From positions 1 to 64,000 of the forward strand of contig JAGATV010000057.1 in NCBI GenBank assembly GCA_017621075.1: DNA of 64,000 nt. The letters are read 5' to 3'. The translations under genes and the position numbers were made by a program. This document shows positions 16,282 through 25,820 of the stretch, one piece after another. Position 1 is the stretch's first letter. Each line of letters begins with the position of its first letter. The stretch comes from Lachnospiraceae bacterium (GTDB lineage Bacteria; Bacillota; Clostridia; Lachnospirales; Lachnospiraceae). The notes under the pieces are model-generated. The model ran no database searches, was not told where the DNA came from, and saw nothing but the letters and a program-made list of their open reading frames with translations.

Positions 16282-18584
16282 TGGAACAGAATCTGTATCG
16301 CCTGGTGAACGGTCTTTTGCTTACGGCAATCTGTCTGCTGGGCTGTGAAAACATATTGGGACAGGAAGCGACGGGGGTAGCTCCCCTGGCCGTTGCTTCT
16401 TTTGTGACGGTATTTCTGGCAGTCTGGTGTCAGGTAAAAATAAAAGGCAGGCTGATCCTGTTGCTTTCCGGCACAGCCTGTGCGGCAGCGGTACTCTGGA
16501 CATTGCAGCCCCAAGGGGGGACGGCATCGGAATGGATGGCCGTGGTTGGAAATAATGTTCCGGCAATGCAGGCGGCGGGGATCGCCCTGTGCTGCTTTTT
16601 GGGCAATCTTCTGTTGGAGAGGATCTTTTGGCTGAAAGCGGCAGCAGCACTGGGGCTGCTGGCGGCAAGCTTCGTGGATCTGTTCACCCAAAGAGAGTTT
16701 TCCCATTTTGGTGTGGTATGCATCTTAATGTATGTGGTGATCGTTTATATCGAATGGACCCAGCGGGTCTGGAAAAAGCAGAAGACCGGGCGAAGACCCG
16801 GGTATGTGATCTGGATCATGCCTTTTCTGCTCCTGTATCTTGTGCTGATGCTGGCAGCGCCGGCACCTGAGGAACCATACAACTGGCAGTTTGTAAAGGA
16901 TGCCTATTCGGCGTTAAGAGAAGGCTTTTTGACGATAAGTCAGAACTGGCTGGGTGGGCACCGGGAGGATTTTGACATGGGGGCCAGCGGATTTTCGGGA
17001 GAGGGCAGGCTTCTTGGAGGATTGAGCGAAGAAAGAAAAGAAGTTATGGTGATCCGTGGGCAGAAGAGCCTGAAGACCAATGTGTATCTGATAGGAAAGG
17101 TTTATGATACCTTTCAGGGAAGGGAGTGGGCGCAGATTAGCGAAAGTACCCGGGATGACAGGACACTGGATGCATTGGAAACGCTCTATGCGGTGCGCAT
17201 GTATGAGGAAGGCGGAGAAGAAAATTATGTACACCTGACCAGACTGGAGATCTGTTATCAGTATTTTCATACAGAGTTTTTGTTTGCCCCGTTAAAGACG
17301 GTTACCGTGTCCGGTGAGGACAGGGAACATACCAGTGAAGGCGGCAATCTGCTATTTGGAAAGAACCAGGGATACGGGACTTCTTATCAGACGTCCTTTT
17401 TGCAGATCAATGTGGATCATCCCCTGTTTTATGAATTTGTGGAGGGCGCTGGGGAGGAAGGCGGACTTGCGGAAGACGAGCAGATCTTCCGCAAATTGCA
17501 GAAAGAGTATATCGGTGACCCCGATCAGAAGTATTCCCTGGAGGACCTGGAGGAGCACAGGCAGGAAATCCATGAACGCTACGGACAGGAGCCTGCCCTG
17601 TCCAAGGAAACACAGGAATGGCTTTCCAAGGTCACAGAGGATGCGGACACGGACATGGAAAAGCTGAAGGCCATAGAAGAAGCACTGCGGGGATTTTCTT
17701 ATAACAGGACACCGGGCAGGCTTCCGGAAAAGGTTCATTCGGAAGGGGATTTCCTGGATTATTTTCTGCTGGAGAATCCTCAGGGCTTCTGTACTTATTT
17801 TGCCACTGCTTTTGTGCTGCTGGCACGGGCGGAGGGGATTCCGGCCCGCTATGTGGAAGGATTCTGCATTCCGGTGGAAGGAGATCAGAGCACGGTGGTC
17901 TATTCTGATATGGCCCATGCCTGGCCGGAGGTCTATATCGATGGAAGGGGCTGGATCCCCTTTGAGCCCACCCCCGGATATGATAAGATACGGTATACAC
18001 CATGGGAAATGCAGGAAAAACGCAGCCGTGGAGAGAGAGAGGCGGCTGTGACAGAAGAAGAGGATGAGCCTGAGCGGCAGGAAAAAACGGAGGCCGCCGT
18101 CCCAAAAGAGGAACCAAAGGAGGAGTTTGGGGAGCGTGTGGAAAAGGGGAATGGGCTCAAGATCGCAGTATGCACAGGGATCTTTGTGGCTGCAGTGTGC
18201 ATGGGGATCTTTCTGGCGGATGCAGCGCTTGGGAAGCGCCGTTACCGGAAGCGGAGCCTGGAAGAAAAATTTTATGTGCAGGTTGGGCAAAATATGAGGA
18301 TGCTGGCTTTCTTAGGCTATGACAGACGGGAGAACGAGACTTTGGAAGAGCTGCAGAAGCGGGCATGGGCCATCATGGAAGAGGAAGATACGGAAGAGAA
18401 GCCTCGTTTTTTGTTCCTGCAGTTCTATGAAGAAGTACTCTACGGAGGACATCCGGTGGAGGAAGATATGCTTAAGACCGTGCTTTGGGAAAAAGAATAT
18501 CTGCTCAGACTTCTGAAGAAATGGAAGCCCCTTTGCTATTTCTATTGTCGTTTTGTGATGCTTGAAGGAATTTCTTACCTGTGA
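16281..18584 (+). CDS. TgpA-like membrane transglutaminase-fold protein
   Basis: A 767-residue protein with several N-terminal membrane helices (about 10-205), an extracytoplasmic transglutaminase-like domain and a C-terminal membrane helix (about 640-660) followed by a cytoplasmic tail. The catalytic triad is visible: Cys in QGFCTYFATAFVLLARAEGIPARYVEG (about 500), His in AHAWPEVYIDG and the following Asp/Glu-rich segment. The layout matches TgpA/DUF3488 proteins encoded with MoxR and DUF58. A Glu/Pro/Lys-rich linker (about 575-625) precedes the last helix. ATG 16281 is 7 nt after AGGAGG and overlaps the upstream TGA. It probably modifies or cleaves cell envelope proteins, but no substrate is known. 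Confidence 0.87.
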   Translation: MEQNLYRLVNGLLLTAICLLGCENILGQEATGVAPLAVASFVTVFLAVWCQVKIKGRLILLLSGTACAAAVLWTLQPQGGTASEWMAVVGNNVPAMQAAGIALCCFLGNLLLERIFWLKAAAALGLLAASFVDLFTQREFSHFGVVCILMYVVIVYIEWTQRVWKKQKTGRRPGYVIWIMPFLLLYLVLMLAAPAPEEPYNWQFVKDAYSALREGFLTISQNWLGGHREDFDMGASGFSGEGRLLGGLSEERKEVMVIRGQKSLKTNVYLIGKVYDTFQGREWAQISESTRDDRTLDALETLYAVRMYEEGGEENYVHLTRLEICYQYFHTEFLFAPLKTVTVSGEDREHTSEGGNLLFGKNQGYGTSYQTSFLQINVDHPLFYEFVEGAGEEGGLAEDEQIFRKLQKEYIGDPDQKYSLEDLEEHRQEIHERYGQEPALSKETQEWLSKVTEDADTDMEKLKAIEEALRGFSYNRTPGRLPEKVHSEGDFLDYFLLENPQGFCTYFATAFVLLARAEGIPARYVEGFCIPVEGDQSTVVYSDMAHAWPEVYIDGRGWIPFEPTPGYDKIRYTPWEMQEKRSRGEREAAVTEEEDEPERQEKTEAAVPKEEPKEEFGERVEKGNGLKIAVCTGIFVAAVCMGIFLADAALGKRRYRKRSLEEKFYVQVGQNMRMLAFLGYDRRENETLEELQKRAWAIMEEEDTEEKPRFLFLQFYEEVLYGGHPVEEDMLKTVLWEKEYLLRLLKKWKPLCYFYCRFVMLEGISYL

Positions 18585-18590
18585 TACAAT
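18562..18590 (+). promoter_or_regulatory. Promoter for the cupin-helicase genes
   Basis: TTGAAG (18562-18567), 17-nt spacer, TACAAT (18585-18590), straddling the end of the transglutaminase gene and about 65 nt before the cupin start. Confidence 0.65.
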
Positions 18591-18654
18591 GTAAAATAGT
18601 ATATTATGCGTTGGGGACGATGATACTGATAGTACACAGGTAAGGAGCGAAAAA

Positions 18655-18990
18655 ATGATACCCTTTGTGAAATTGTCCGAAATCTTGGAACAGGAAGGAG
18701 AAAAGACGGGATATACCCTGTTGGATGAGCGCCACGGATGCTTAAACGGCAGCAGGTGCGGAGTGTCCTTTTATGTCAGGGACGAATACGATTATGAAAA
18801 AATGGGAGCCCATGAGGATCAGGAGGGCTTTTTTGTGCTGGAAGGATATGGAAAGGCGTTGATAGGCGGCGAGGAGATCGATCTGGAGCCGGGGATGTGT
18901 TTCATGATACCGGCCCATGTTCCGCATGGCATGAAAAAGAACCGGGATTGTGCCGTATGCAAGGTATTCTGGTTCCATGCAGCAGTATAA
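18655..18990 (+). CDS. Cupin domain protein
   Basis: A 111-residue single-domain cupin. Cupin motif 1 is around EDQEGFFVLEGYGKALIGGE (about 51-70) and motif 2 around LEPGMCFMIPAHVPHGMKKN (about 77-96), including a metal-type His at HVPH. It lacks a DNA-binding domain, so it is not a complete AraC regulator. Ligand is unknown. AAGGAG precedes the ATG. The helicase gene follows 23 nt after its stop. Confidence 0.82.
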   Translation: MIPFVKLSEILEQEGEKTGYTLLDERHGCLNGSRCGVSFYVRDEYDYEKMGAHEDQEGFFVLEGYGKALIGGEEIDLEPGMCFMIPAHVPHGMKKNRDCAVCKVFWFHAAV

Positions 18991-19013
18991 ATAAGACAGA
19001 GTGAGGAAGATTC

Positions 19014-20639
19014 GTGGATATTTTAGAAAACAGAAAACAAGATGAGAACGGTGAAACGGAAAGTAAGATAGCGGACCTGTTGGACGCAAGGATACTGCGG
19101 GCGGTACAGGAGATGGGATTTGAGAAATTTTCCCCTATCCAGCAACAGGCCATCCCGTATCTTTTGGAGGGCAGGGACATCATCGGCCAGGCCCAGACGG
19201 GAACCGGAAAGACGGCAGCTTTCGGGATTCCTGCCATTCAGAAGGTAGATCCGGAATTAAAGAAGCTGCAGACCATCATACTCTGCCCCACCAGGGAACT
19301 TGCCATCCAGGCGGCGGAGGAGCTGCGCAAGCTGGCAAAATACATGCATGGCATCAAGATCCTGCCCGTGTATGGAGGACAGGAGATCAGCAAGCAGATC
19401 ATGGGCCTTAGGGGTGCGCAGATCATCGTAGGGACACCGGGGCGTGTGATGGACCATATGCGCCGTCATACCATCAAGCTGGATCGTGTGAATATGGTAG
19501 TGCTGGACGAGGCGGATGAGATGTTGAACATGGGCTTTCGGGAGGATATGGAGACCATTTTGGGACAGATCCCCAATGAGCACCAGACGGCGTTGTTTTC
19601 CGCTACCATGCCGGGACCGATCTTAGAGATCACCCATCAGTTCCAGAAGGATGCGCAGTTAGTGAAGGTGGCGGCCAAGGAGCTGACCATCCCTCTGGTA
19701 TCCCAGAGATATTACCGCATCCGCAGAGAGGATAAGGATGCAGCCTGCATCAGGCTTTTGGAGTATTACCAGCCCAAGCTGACACTGATCTTCTGCAACA
19801 CCAAGAAAAAAGTGGACGAGCTGGCGGAAATGTTAAAGATACACGGGTATCAGGCAGAGGGACTGCACGGGGATATGTCCCAGCATCAGAGAGATGTGGC
19901 AATGGGACGTTTCCGCAACGGAAGCACCAATATCCTGATCGCAACAGATGTGGCCGCAAGAGGGATCGACGTGGATGACGTGGAAGCGGTCATCAATTAT
20001 GATATTCCCCAGGATATTGAATATTATGTACACCGTATCGGCAGGACCGGACGCGCCGGAAGAAAGGGGCGGTCCTTCACGTTTGTATGCGGCAGGGAGA
20101 TCTTCCAGCTTAAGGACATTGAGAGGATCTGTCACACTACGGTGGAGGAGAAGGTACTTCCCAGTGCAGGAAAGGTCATGAAGACCAAGGCAGATAAATA
20201 TCTGAGTCAGGCGTGGGAACTGCATGAGAGCGATGACATCGGCCTGATGAAGAAATTCCTGGCCCGCAAGATGGAAGAGGAAGAATGTGATGCCCTGGAG
20301 CTGGCGGCAGCCATGTTGAAGCTGCAGCTGGGAGACAGGGGCGAGGAGATCGAGGAAGACGATTACCGTCCCAGGAAGAGCTTCCGGGGAGATGGCCGGG
20401 GCCGCAGGGATCAAAAGGGACGTGGTGACAGACGTGGTCCAGGGGAAGGCCGGTACGGAGGAGACAGCCGCAGACCCGGGCAGGAGCGCAGAGACAGAGG
20501 AAACAGCCGTAGATCCGGAGAGGAACGCAGGGACAAAAACGGTAAGGCACCCAAGGTCCCTTTCGGCGGCAGACAGGATAAGACCCGGACAAAGAAAAAG
20601 CCCGGCCTGAAGAAGGGATATTTCATCGAGCTTGGCTAA
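19014..20639 (+). CDS. DEAD-box ATP-dependent RNA helicase (CshA/DeaD type)
   Basis: A 541-residue DEAD-box helicase that unwinds RNA, typically in ribosome assembly, mRNA turnover and cold adaptation. All core motifs are present: Q motif FSPIQQQAIP, AQTGTGKT, PTRELA, TPGR, LDEADEML, SAT, then ATDVAARGIDV and HRIGRTGRAGR. The last 90 residues are a basic Arg/Gly-rich tail (RGRRDQKGRGDRRG...) probably binding RNA non-specifically. The start is GTG 19014 after GTGAGGAAG. It is cotranscribed with the cupin. Confidence 0.93.
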   Translation: MDILENRKQDENGETESKIADLLDARILRAVQEMGFEKFSPIQQQAIPYLLEGRDIIGQAQTGTGKTAAFGIPAIQKVDPELKKLQTIILCPTRELAIQAAEELRKLAKYMHGIKILPVYGGQEISKQIMGLRGAQIIVGTPGRVMDHMRRHTIKLDRVNMVVLDEADEMLNMGFREDMETILGQIPNEHQTALFSATMPGPILEITHQFQKDAQLVKVAAKELTIPLVSQRYYRIRREDKDAACIRLLEYYQPKLTLIFCNTKKKVDELAEMLKIHGYQAEGLHGDMSQHQRDVAMGRFRNGSTNILIATDVAARGIDVDDVEAVINYDIPQDIEYYVHRIGRTGRAGRKGRSFTFVCGREIFQLKDIERICHTTVEEKVLPSAGKVMKTKADKYLSQAWELHESDDIGLMKKFLARKMEEEECDALELAAAMLKLQLGDRGEEIEEDDYRPRKSFRGDGRGRRDQKGRGDRRGPGEGRYGGDSRRPGQERRDRGNSRRSGEERRDKNGKAPKVPFGGRQDKTRTKKKPGLKKGYFIELG

Positions 20640-20682
20640 CGAGAGGGAGAAACAGCAGGGGAGAAAGGAGTACGGGAAGTCC

Positions 20683-22290
20683 ATGAAGAAAAAGATAAAA
20701 GGTGTCGGCCCCTTTTTGGTGTTGGGACTGGCGTTCCTTGTATTAGTATTCCTGAATATATTTTATCACGATCACTGGCTGGATTCTGACATGGCCGCAG
20801 AGATGATCTTTTCCAAGCTGCTGGCGGAGGAAGGGCATATTTTTGCCACACCGGACTGGTATTATTCCACGGAGTTCCGGTTTTTGTATACCCAACTGAT
20901 CATGGGACCTTTATTCCGCATCCTGGATGACTGGCACCTGATCCGTGCCATTACCAATGTGGTTACTTATGTGCTGATGATCGGCTCCTATTTTTATATG
21001 ATGAAGCCTTTGCAGGTGAAAAGGGAGTGGACTGCGCTGACGGGCACCATCCTGCTTTTGCCCTTTTCGGAGACCATGATCACCCATGTGCAGATGGGCA
21101 ATACCTATATGCCCCATATCATCATCCTGTTCTTTTTCTTCGGGCTGTATCTGCGTCTGGTACAGAAGGAGGACAGGAAGGGCAAGTTCCTTTGGAATCT
21201 GGCAGCTTTTGTGGCGCTGGCTGTGATCTGCGGCGTATCCGGAGTCAGATATCTCCTTGCCATGCAGTGTCCGCTGGTGCTCACTGCCTTCCTTTATCTT
21301 TTGGGATCTTTGGAATTTGGGCAGTTCCGCAGCCGGTTCGGCAGCGGGGAGGCCGGGAAAGCTTTTCGCACCATGCTTAAAAGTGACAGGGCAAGGTATC
21401 TGTACTATGGTCTTCTGGGTGCAGCGGGCGGTATCCTGGGCTACGGTATCAATGTAGCATGGGTCAGCAGGCAATATGTGTTCCAGACTTATGAGGCCAC
21501 AAATTTTATTGCAGTATATCAGGGAATCCTGTGGGAAAGACTACAGAATGCCATAGGAAGTCTTTTGATGCTCTTTGGCTATATCCCGGACAAGGGGTTT
21601 TTGTCCCTGCGGGGTATTATTTCCATGATCTCCTTTGTGCTGATCGCAGTGCTTGCCTACTGTGTGGTGCGTGTATGCAAAAGGAGCGAAGGACAGCGCT
21701 TTTTTACGGCCCTGTTCGTGGTGACGGCTTTTGTGGTAAATGTGTTTGTGTTCGTGTTCACTACCAGCACCATGGTGCCCAGATATTATATCACGATACT
21801 GATCTTTGTGCTGCCTGTGCTGGCATTTTATTTTGAAGGAAAAGAGCTGTTGTTTGACAAATGGGTTGTGGGAGCCCTGCTGGTGGTCTGCCTGTCCCTA
21901 AGTTCGGCCAAGATCACCCTCTCGTACCTTTCCACGGACAAAAACGAGAAGGAGCGTCCGGTGGCAGAGTTCCTTTCGGAGAACGGCTATACCTTCGGCT
22001 ATGCCTCTTACTGGCATGCCAATATCCTGACGGAACTGACGGACGGGGCCGTGGAGGCGGCCAATATTCTGGACCCTGAGTGTTTGGAGTATTTCAAGTG
22101 GTCCTCGCCCATGAAGTATTATGAAAGGGGTTACCATCAGGGGGAAGTATTTCTGCTGCTTACCGCAGAGGAAATGGATCAATTTCAGGATGCCAAGGCC
22201 TTGGACAGGGGAGAAAAGATATATGACGACGGCGGGTTTGCCGTGTTTGTGTATGGGGATGCGGACAGACTTTTTGGAGAAGACAGGTAG
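20683..22290 (+). CDS. Polytopic membrane protein, possibly a GT-C type glycosyltransferase
   Basis: A 535-residue protein with about ten or more predicted membrane helices. An acidic motif after the first helix (HDHWLDSDMAAEM) occupies the place where GT-C glycosyltransferases carry a catalytic DxD/ExD. The C-terminal 110 residues are soluble. The fold is consistent with a GT-C enzyme that uses a polyprenyl-phosphate sugar, but I do not recognise a specific family, so this is an inference from topology. I choose ATG 20683 (AAAGGAG and GGGAAG upstream); a TTG at 20632 overlapping the helicase gene would add 17 polar residues. Confidence 0.65.
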   Translation: MKKKIKGVGPFLVLGLAFLVLVFLNIFYHDHWLDSDMAAEMIFSKLLAEEGHIFATPDWYYSTEFRFLYTQLIMGPLFRILDDWHLIRAITNVVTYVLMIGSYFYMMKPLQVKREWTALTGTILLLPFSETMITHVQMGNTYMPHIIILFFFFGLYLRLVQKEDRKGKFLWNLAAFVALAVICGVSGVRYLLAMQCPLVLTAFLYLLGSLEFGQFRSRFGSGEAGKAFRTMLKSDRARYLYYGLLGAAGGILGYGINVAWVSRQYVFQTYEATNFIAVYQGILWERLQNAIGSLLMLFGYIPDKGFLSLRGIISMISFVLIAVLAYCVVRVCKRSEGQRFFTALFVVTAFVVNVFVFVFTTSTMVPRYYITILIFVLPVLAFYFEGKELLFDKWVVGALLVVCLSLSSAKITLSYLSTDKNEKERPVAEFLSENGYTFGYASYWHANILTELTDGAVEAANILDPECLEYFKWSSPMKYYERGYHQGEVFLLLTAEEMDQFQDAKALDRGEKIYDDGGFAVFVYGDADRLFGEDR

Positions 22291-22305
22291 TTGTGGAGGC
22301 TGATT

Positions 22306-22842
22306 ATGAGAATCGGAATGGGTTATGATGTTCACAGACTGGTGGAAGGCCGGGAACTGATCCTAGGCGGTGTAAGGATCCCTTATGAAAAAGGTCTGCT
22401 GGGCCATTCGGATGCGGATGTGCTGCTTCACGCCATCTCGGATGCTCTTTTGGGAGCGGCGGCGTTAGGGGACATCGGAAAGCATTTCCCGGACACGGAC
22501 CCTGCCTACAAGGGGATTTCCTCTGTGATACTTTTGAAAAAAGTGGGAGAACTCCTGGAGGAGAAGGGCTTCCTCATCGAAAATATCGATGCCACCATCA
22601 TAGCCCAGGCGCCCAAGATGCGTCCCTTTATCGATACCATGCGGGAGAATATCGCCCAGGCTCTGGGGATCGAAGAGGAGCAGGTAAATGTCAAGGCTAC
22701 CACTGAGGAAGGCTTGGGATTTACGGGAACCGGGGAAGGGATCTCCGCCCAGGCGGTCTGTATGCTCACCAGTCCTTTTGACCTGACAGCCCAGCCGGTG
22801 CAGGGAGGCTGCGAGGGCTGCGCAGGATGCAGGAAACAGTAG
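22306..22842 (+). CDS. ispF: 2-C-methyl-D-erythritol 2,4-cyclodiphosphate synthase
   Basis: A 178-residue MEP-pathway enzyme that cyclises CDP-ME 2-phosphate with loss of CMP. The zinc ligands ([23 protein letters not shown]) and the [12 protein letters not shown] substrate loop are present, and the [16 protein letters not shown] motif is typical. The last 12 residues ([12 protein letters not shown]) are an unusual Cys/Gly-rich extension. The ATG at 22306 is preceded by GTGGAGG. The dxr gene of the same pathway is at 33.9 kb. Confidence 0.95.
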   Translation: MRIGMGYDVHRLVEGRELILGGVRIPYEKGLLGHSDADVLLHAISDALLGAAALGDIGKHFPDTDPAYKGISSVILLKKVGELLEEKGFLIENIDATIIAQAPKMRPFIDTMRENIAQALGIEEEQVNVKATTEEGLGFTGTGEGISAQAVCMLTSPFDLTAQPVQGGCEGCAGCRKQ

Positions 22843-22873
22843 AGAACCAAATTGGCATACACAGGAGAAGATC

Positions 22874-24631
22874 ATGAAGGGCAAGGGAAAGCAGGATAAG
22901 AAAGAACGGGATAACAGGATCTTGAGAGACATAAGCACGGCTTTTGCGGCAGTTTTAATGACTGCGGTGTTTTTGACAGGCTGCGCCGGTGAGGGCGATC
23001 AGGCGGGGGAGACGCAGCTCCCCCGGATGGAAGACCGGGAATCCGTGGAAACCGTACCGGAGGGGGATTCTCTTTATCAGGGGACTTACAGAAGCTGTAT
23101 CTTACAGGAGGATGAAGAGAATTTCTATCTCTGCGGTGCTTACCGGATCGCCAGGATCAACAAAGAAACCGGGGTTTTGGACATTCTGTGGGAAAATGCG
23201 TGCGCCGAGGAACGGGGAGCATTTGTCTATTCTGTAGGAAGCGGCCTTTTGCTGGAGGACAGGATCTATTTTGTGGAACGGCAGGAGGATGCCGTGGATT
23301 CTGAGCGCAGGTTCCTTTCCTGTATCTTTACGGACGGAACCGGCTATGAGCGGGTGGAAGAGCTGGGCTATGGCAGCGATAGCATGTTGTTACAGGACGG
23401 AACCCTGTACCTGGATGATACGGATAAAGAGGTGTGGTATCAGGTCCATGAGGACGGCACTTTGTCCGACAGGGATGTTTTGATCGCTGAAAACGCAGAC
23501 CAGACCTATTATAACGACAATGGGGAGCGGGTATTCTTTAAGAGGGAAGACTTAGCGGATTATAACAGCAGATACGTTGTAAAAGTGGACAATTGCGACT
23601 TGAAATTTGTGGACAGGCAGACGGGGGAAGAAAAGATACTTGCCGGGCTGGATGGCAGTTATGAAGTCGTCAGTATGGATGGGGACACTGTCTATGTGCG
23701 TAAGTTGGAATACACAGAGTCCACCGCAAATGCTTCCCTGGCGGAGGCTGCCATACCCATGGTGTTTGAAAAGATATCCGTTGAAAGCGGGGAGCGCACG
23801 GAACTGTTCCGGGAAAATCTGGTATATTCCATCATGGACCCGGTGATACAGGTAGGATATCTGTATTACATTGAGGAACGGGATTATCAGTTCTATCTGG
23901 TCCGCAGGGATTTAAGCCGGTCCGGGGAAGCGCAGATCATCGGACCTGCCCTTTATGATACGGGGATCGGCGTCATCGGCTCCAAGGAAGCTGAGCAAAG
24001 AACGATCTACAGTGAAAACTATCCGGACAAAGCGGTGTATGAGATAAGTATGTCCTGGCCGGTGGTGGACGACCGGTATGCAGGGGCGGACAAGATCAAT
24101 GCATGTCTGGAAGAACACCGTAATGCCAATTTGGCTTATGTGGAAGAAAATCTGGATTGGATAGAAGACCTTAAGCCGGATGAAATGGGTGTCCCCAGCA
24201 GTTTGAGCAGCTCGTTTGACGGCTATACATACTTTGACAGCCGTTATATCAGCTTTTATCTGGCAGAATATGATTATATGAGCGGGGCGGCACATGGCAT
24301 GCCTTATTGGGTGGATTACACCTTCGACCTGGAGACCGGAGAGAAACTTGCGCTTTCGGATGTGGTGGGCAACAGCGAGGAGGAAGTAAAAGAGATCGCA
24401 ACCCGGTATTTTGCAGAAATGATAGATCTAAGCCCGGAATCTTACTGGCCGGATGCCAAGGAAGCTGTGTATGAGTGGACCAATCTGGAATCTCCCTTTT
24501 ATCTGACAAAGCAGGGGATCACCTTTTATTTCGGGCCTTATGACCTGGCGTGCTATGCCGCAGGATTCCAGGAGGTCACCATACCTTATGAAGAGTTTGA
24601 CAGGAAGATCACATTGGAATTTCTTCATTAG
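22874..24631 (+). CDS. Large lipoprotein with RsiV/PdaC-like C-terminal domain
   Basis: A 585-residue lipoprotein: a basic N-terminal region, one hydrophobic stretch and lipobox LTGC with Cys37. Residues about 60-390 contain repeated WD/DUF5050-like short beta units (YLCGAYRIARINKETG; LYYIEERDYQFYLVRRDL) and probably form a beta-propeller. The C-terminal 200 residues resemble the DUF4163/DUF3298 tandem of RsiV and PdaC (SGAAHGMPYWVDYTFDLETGEKLALSDV; FYFGPYDLACYAAG). RsiV-type domains bind lysozyme or sense the envelope, but no cognate ECF sigma factor is encoded here, so the function is only suggestive. Confidence 0.75.
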   Translation: MKGKGKQDKKERDNRILRDISTAFAAVLMTAVFLTGCAGEGDQAGETQLPRMEDRESVETVPEGDSLYQGTYRSCILQEDEENFYLCGAYRIARINKETGVLDILWENACAEERGAFVYSVGSGLLLEDRIYFVERQEDAVDSERRFLSCIFTDGTGYERVEELGYGSDSMLLQDGTLYLDDTDKEVWYQVHEDGTLSDRDVLIAENADQTYYNDNGERVFFKREDLADYNSRYVVKVDNCDLKFVDRQTGEEKILAGLDGSYEVVSMDGDTVYVRKLEYTESTANASLAEAAIPMVFEKISVESGERTELFRENLVYSIMDPVIQVGYLYYIEERDYQFYLVRRDLSRSGEAQIIGPALYDTGIGVIGSKEAEQRTIYSENYPDKAVYEISMSWPVVDDRYAGADKINACLEEHRNANLAYVEENLDWIEDLKPDEMGVPSSLSSSFDGYTYFDSRYISFYLAEYDYMSGAAHGMPYWVDYTFDLETGEKLALSDVVGNSEEEVKEIATRYFAEMIDLSPESYWPDAKEAVYEWTNLESPFYLTKQGITFYFGPYDLACYAAGFQEVTIPYEEFDRKITLEFLH

Positions 24632-24640
24632 AAAAATGAG

Positions 24641-24669
24641 TTGACAAAACCGCTCTTTTTGCATATTCT
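24641..24669 (+). promoter_or_regulatory. Sigma-A promoter of the cysE operon
   Basis: TTGACA (24641-24646), 17-nt spacer, TATTCT (24664-24669), just upstream of the T-box leader. Confidence 0.85.
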
Positions 24670-24674
24670 GTTAT

Positions 24675-24986
24675 GTAGGTAAATCTTGTAAAGGCTGAGA
24701 GCGAAAAGAGTACTTTTCAAGGTGGATGCAAGGCGTCCGCCGCAGGGTTTCAGAGAGGGGCCGCCGTGGCTGAAAGCGGTTCTGCCAAAGGAAAAGGAAG
24801 TGCATTCGTGAGCCGGTCCGGGGAACCTAAAACTGCTGCCGGAATGGCAGAACAGGCAGTTTGCGCAGAAGTATCCGGGCCCGTAGGCGTGCGTTAAACG
24901 TTTTGAGAGAAAGGCTTTCGGCCTTTAAGCAGAGTGGAACCGCGGATGAATTCGTCTCTAGCAGGACGTGTTCACCCGCGTTTTTT
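24675..24986 (+). promoter_or_regulatory. T-box riboswitch (cysteine) controlling cysE-cysS
   Basis: The leader carries the T-box sequence AGAGTGGAACCGCGG (24931-24945). A terminator follows: CGCGGATGAA pairs with TTCACCCGCG (24971-24980) and is followed by six T. The stem I region has an AGTA element at 24709-24712 opposite GAAG-TGC-A, so the specifier codon is most likely TGC at 24801-24803, encoding Cys. Uncharged tRNA-Cys should stabilise the antiterminator and switch on serine acetyltransferase and cysteinyl-tRNA synthetase. The stretch between promoter and cysE, about 360 nt, is filled by this element. Confidence 0.93.
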
Positions 24987-25028
24987 GGCCTCAGGTGCCG
25001 GAAGACACCGGAGCGGAACGGAGAGAAT

Positions 25029-25781
25029 ATGGGTCTGATCAGCAGAGTAAAAGAAGAAATCAAGGTCATACGGGAGAGGGACCCTGCCATTCATTCTTCC
25101 ATGGAGGTATTCCTGTATCCCAGCTTTAAAGCGATGATGCACTACCGTCTGGCCCACAGGCTGTATGAGAAAAAGCATTATTTTCTGGCACGCTATGTGT
25201 CCCAGAGAGGGGTGCGTAAGACCGGGATCGAGATCCATCCCGGTGCAAAGATCGGAAAGGGATTCTTTATCGATCACGGAAATGGTGTTATCATAGGAGA
25301 GACAACGATCATAGGGGACAATGTGACCCTGTACCAGGGAGTAACCCTGGGCGGTACGGGAAAGGAGCGGGGCAAACGCCATCCCACCGTGGGCAACAAT
25401 GTGATGATCAGCGCCGGTGCCAAGGTCTTAGGCTCCTTTACCATCGGGGATAATTCCAAGATCGGCGCAGGGAGCGTGGTCCTAAGCGAGGTGCCCCCCA
25501 ACTCCACGGTGGTGGGCGTGCCGGGCCGCGTGGTAAGGCGGTTCAATCAGGCACTGCCTCAGGATACCATGAATCAGACGGATCTGCCGGACCCTGTAAG
25601 GCAGGATATCCAATGCCTTCAGAAGGCCAATACGGAGCTGACCAACAGGCTGCTTGAGATGGAGGATCATATCAGGCGCCTGCAGGCCAGGATGGCAGAG
25701 CAGGAAGCAGACCGTGAGGAGAGAGAAAAGACAGAGATAAAAGCAGGCGAAAACGGAAATAACAGAAAAGAGCCGGATTGA
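25029..25781 (+). CDS. cysE: Serine O-acetyltransferase
   Basis: A 250-residue enzyme that acetylates serine, the first step of cysteine synthesis. It has the N-terminal helical region and then a left-handed beta-helix of hexapeptide repeats (IEIHPGAKIGKGFFIDHGNGVIIGE; VTLYQGVTLGG; HPTVGNNVMISAGAKVLG). The active-site His pair lies in FIDHGNG and KRHPT. Residues about 180-250 form an extra polar coiled coil (NTELTNRLLEMEDHIRRLQARM...) beyond the usual length of short CysE proteins. The start at 25029 follows CGGAGAG; a longer reading from 24861 would run through the T-box terminator. It is the first gene after the T-box. Confidence 0.93.
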   Translation: MGLISRVKEEIKVIRERDPAIHSSMEVFLYPSFKAMMHYRLAHRLYEKKHYFLARYVSQRGVRKTGIEIHPGAKIGKGFFIDHGNGVIIGETTIIGDNVTLYQGVTLGGTGKERGKRHPTVGNNVMISAGAKVLGSFTIGDNSKIGAGSVVLSEVPPNSTVVGVPGRVVRRFNQALPQDTMNQTDLPDPVRQDIQCLQKANTELTNRLLEMEDHIRRLQARMAEQEADREEREKTEIKAGENGNNRKEPD

Positions 25782-25820
25782 AAGCACAGAAAAAGTCATG
25801 TAAAATAGGAGAAACAGTAT

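Noticed and set aside
20392-20610. Repeat-rich stretch at the end of the helicase gene as a CRISPR or satellite
   Set aside because: It encodes a degenerate Arg/Gly/Glu-rich tail in frame; units are irregular and there are no spacers.
24724-24732. TGC in the first half of stem I as the T-box specifier
   Set aside because: It lies in the distal part of stem I; the TGC at 24801-24803, preceded by GAAG and facing the AGTA element, fits the specifier loop better.
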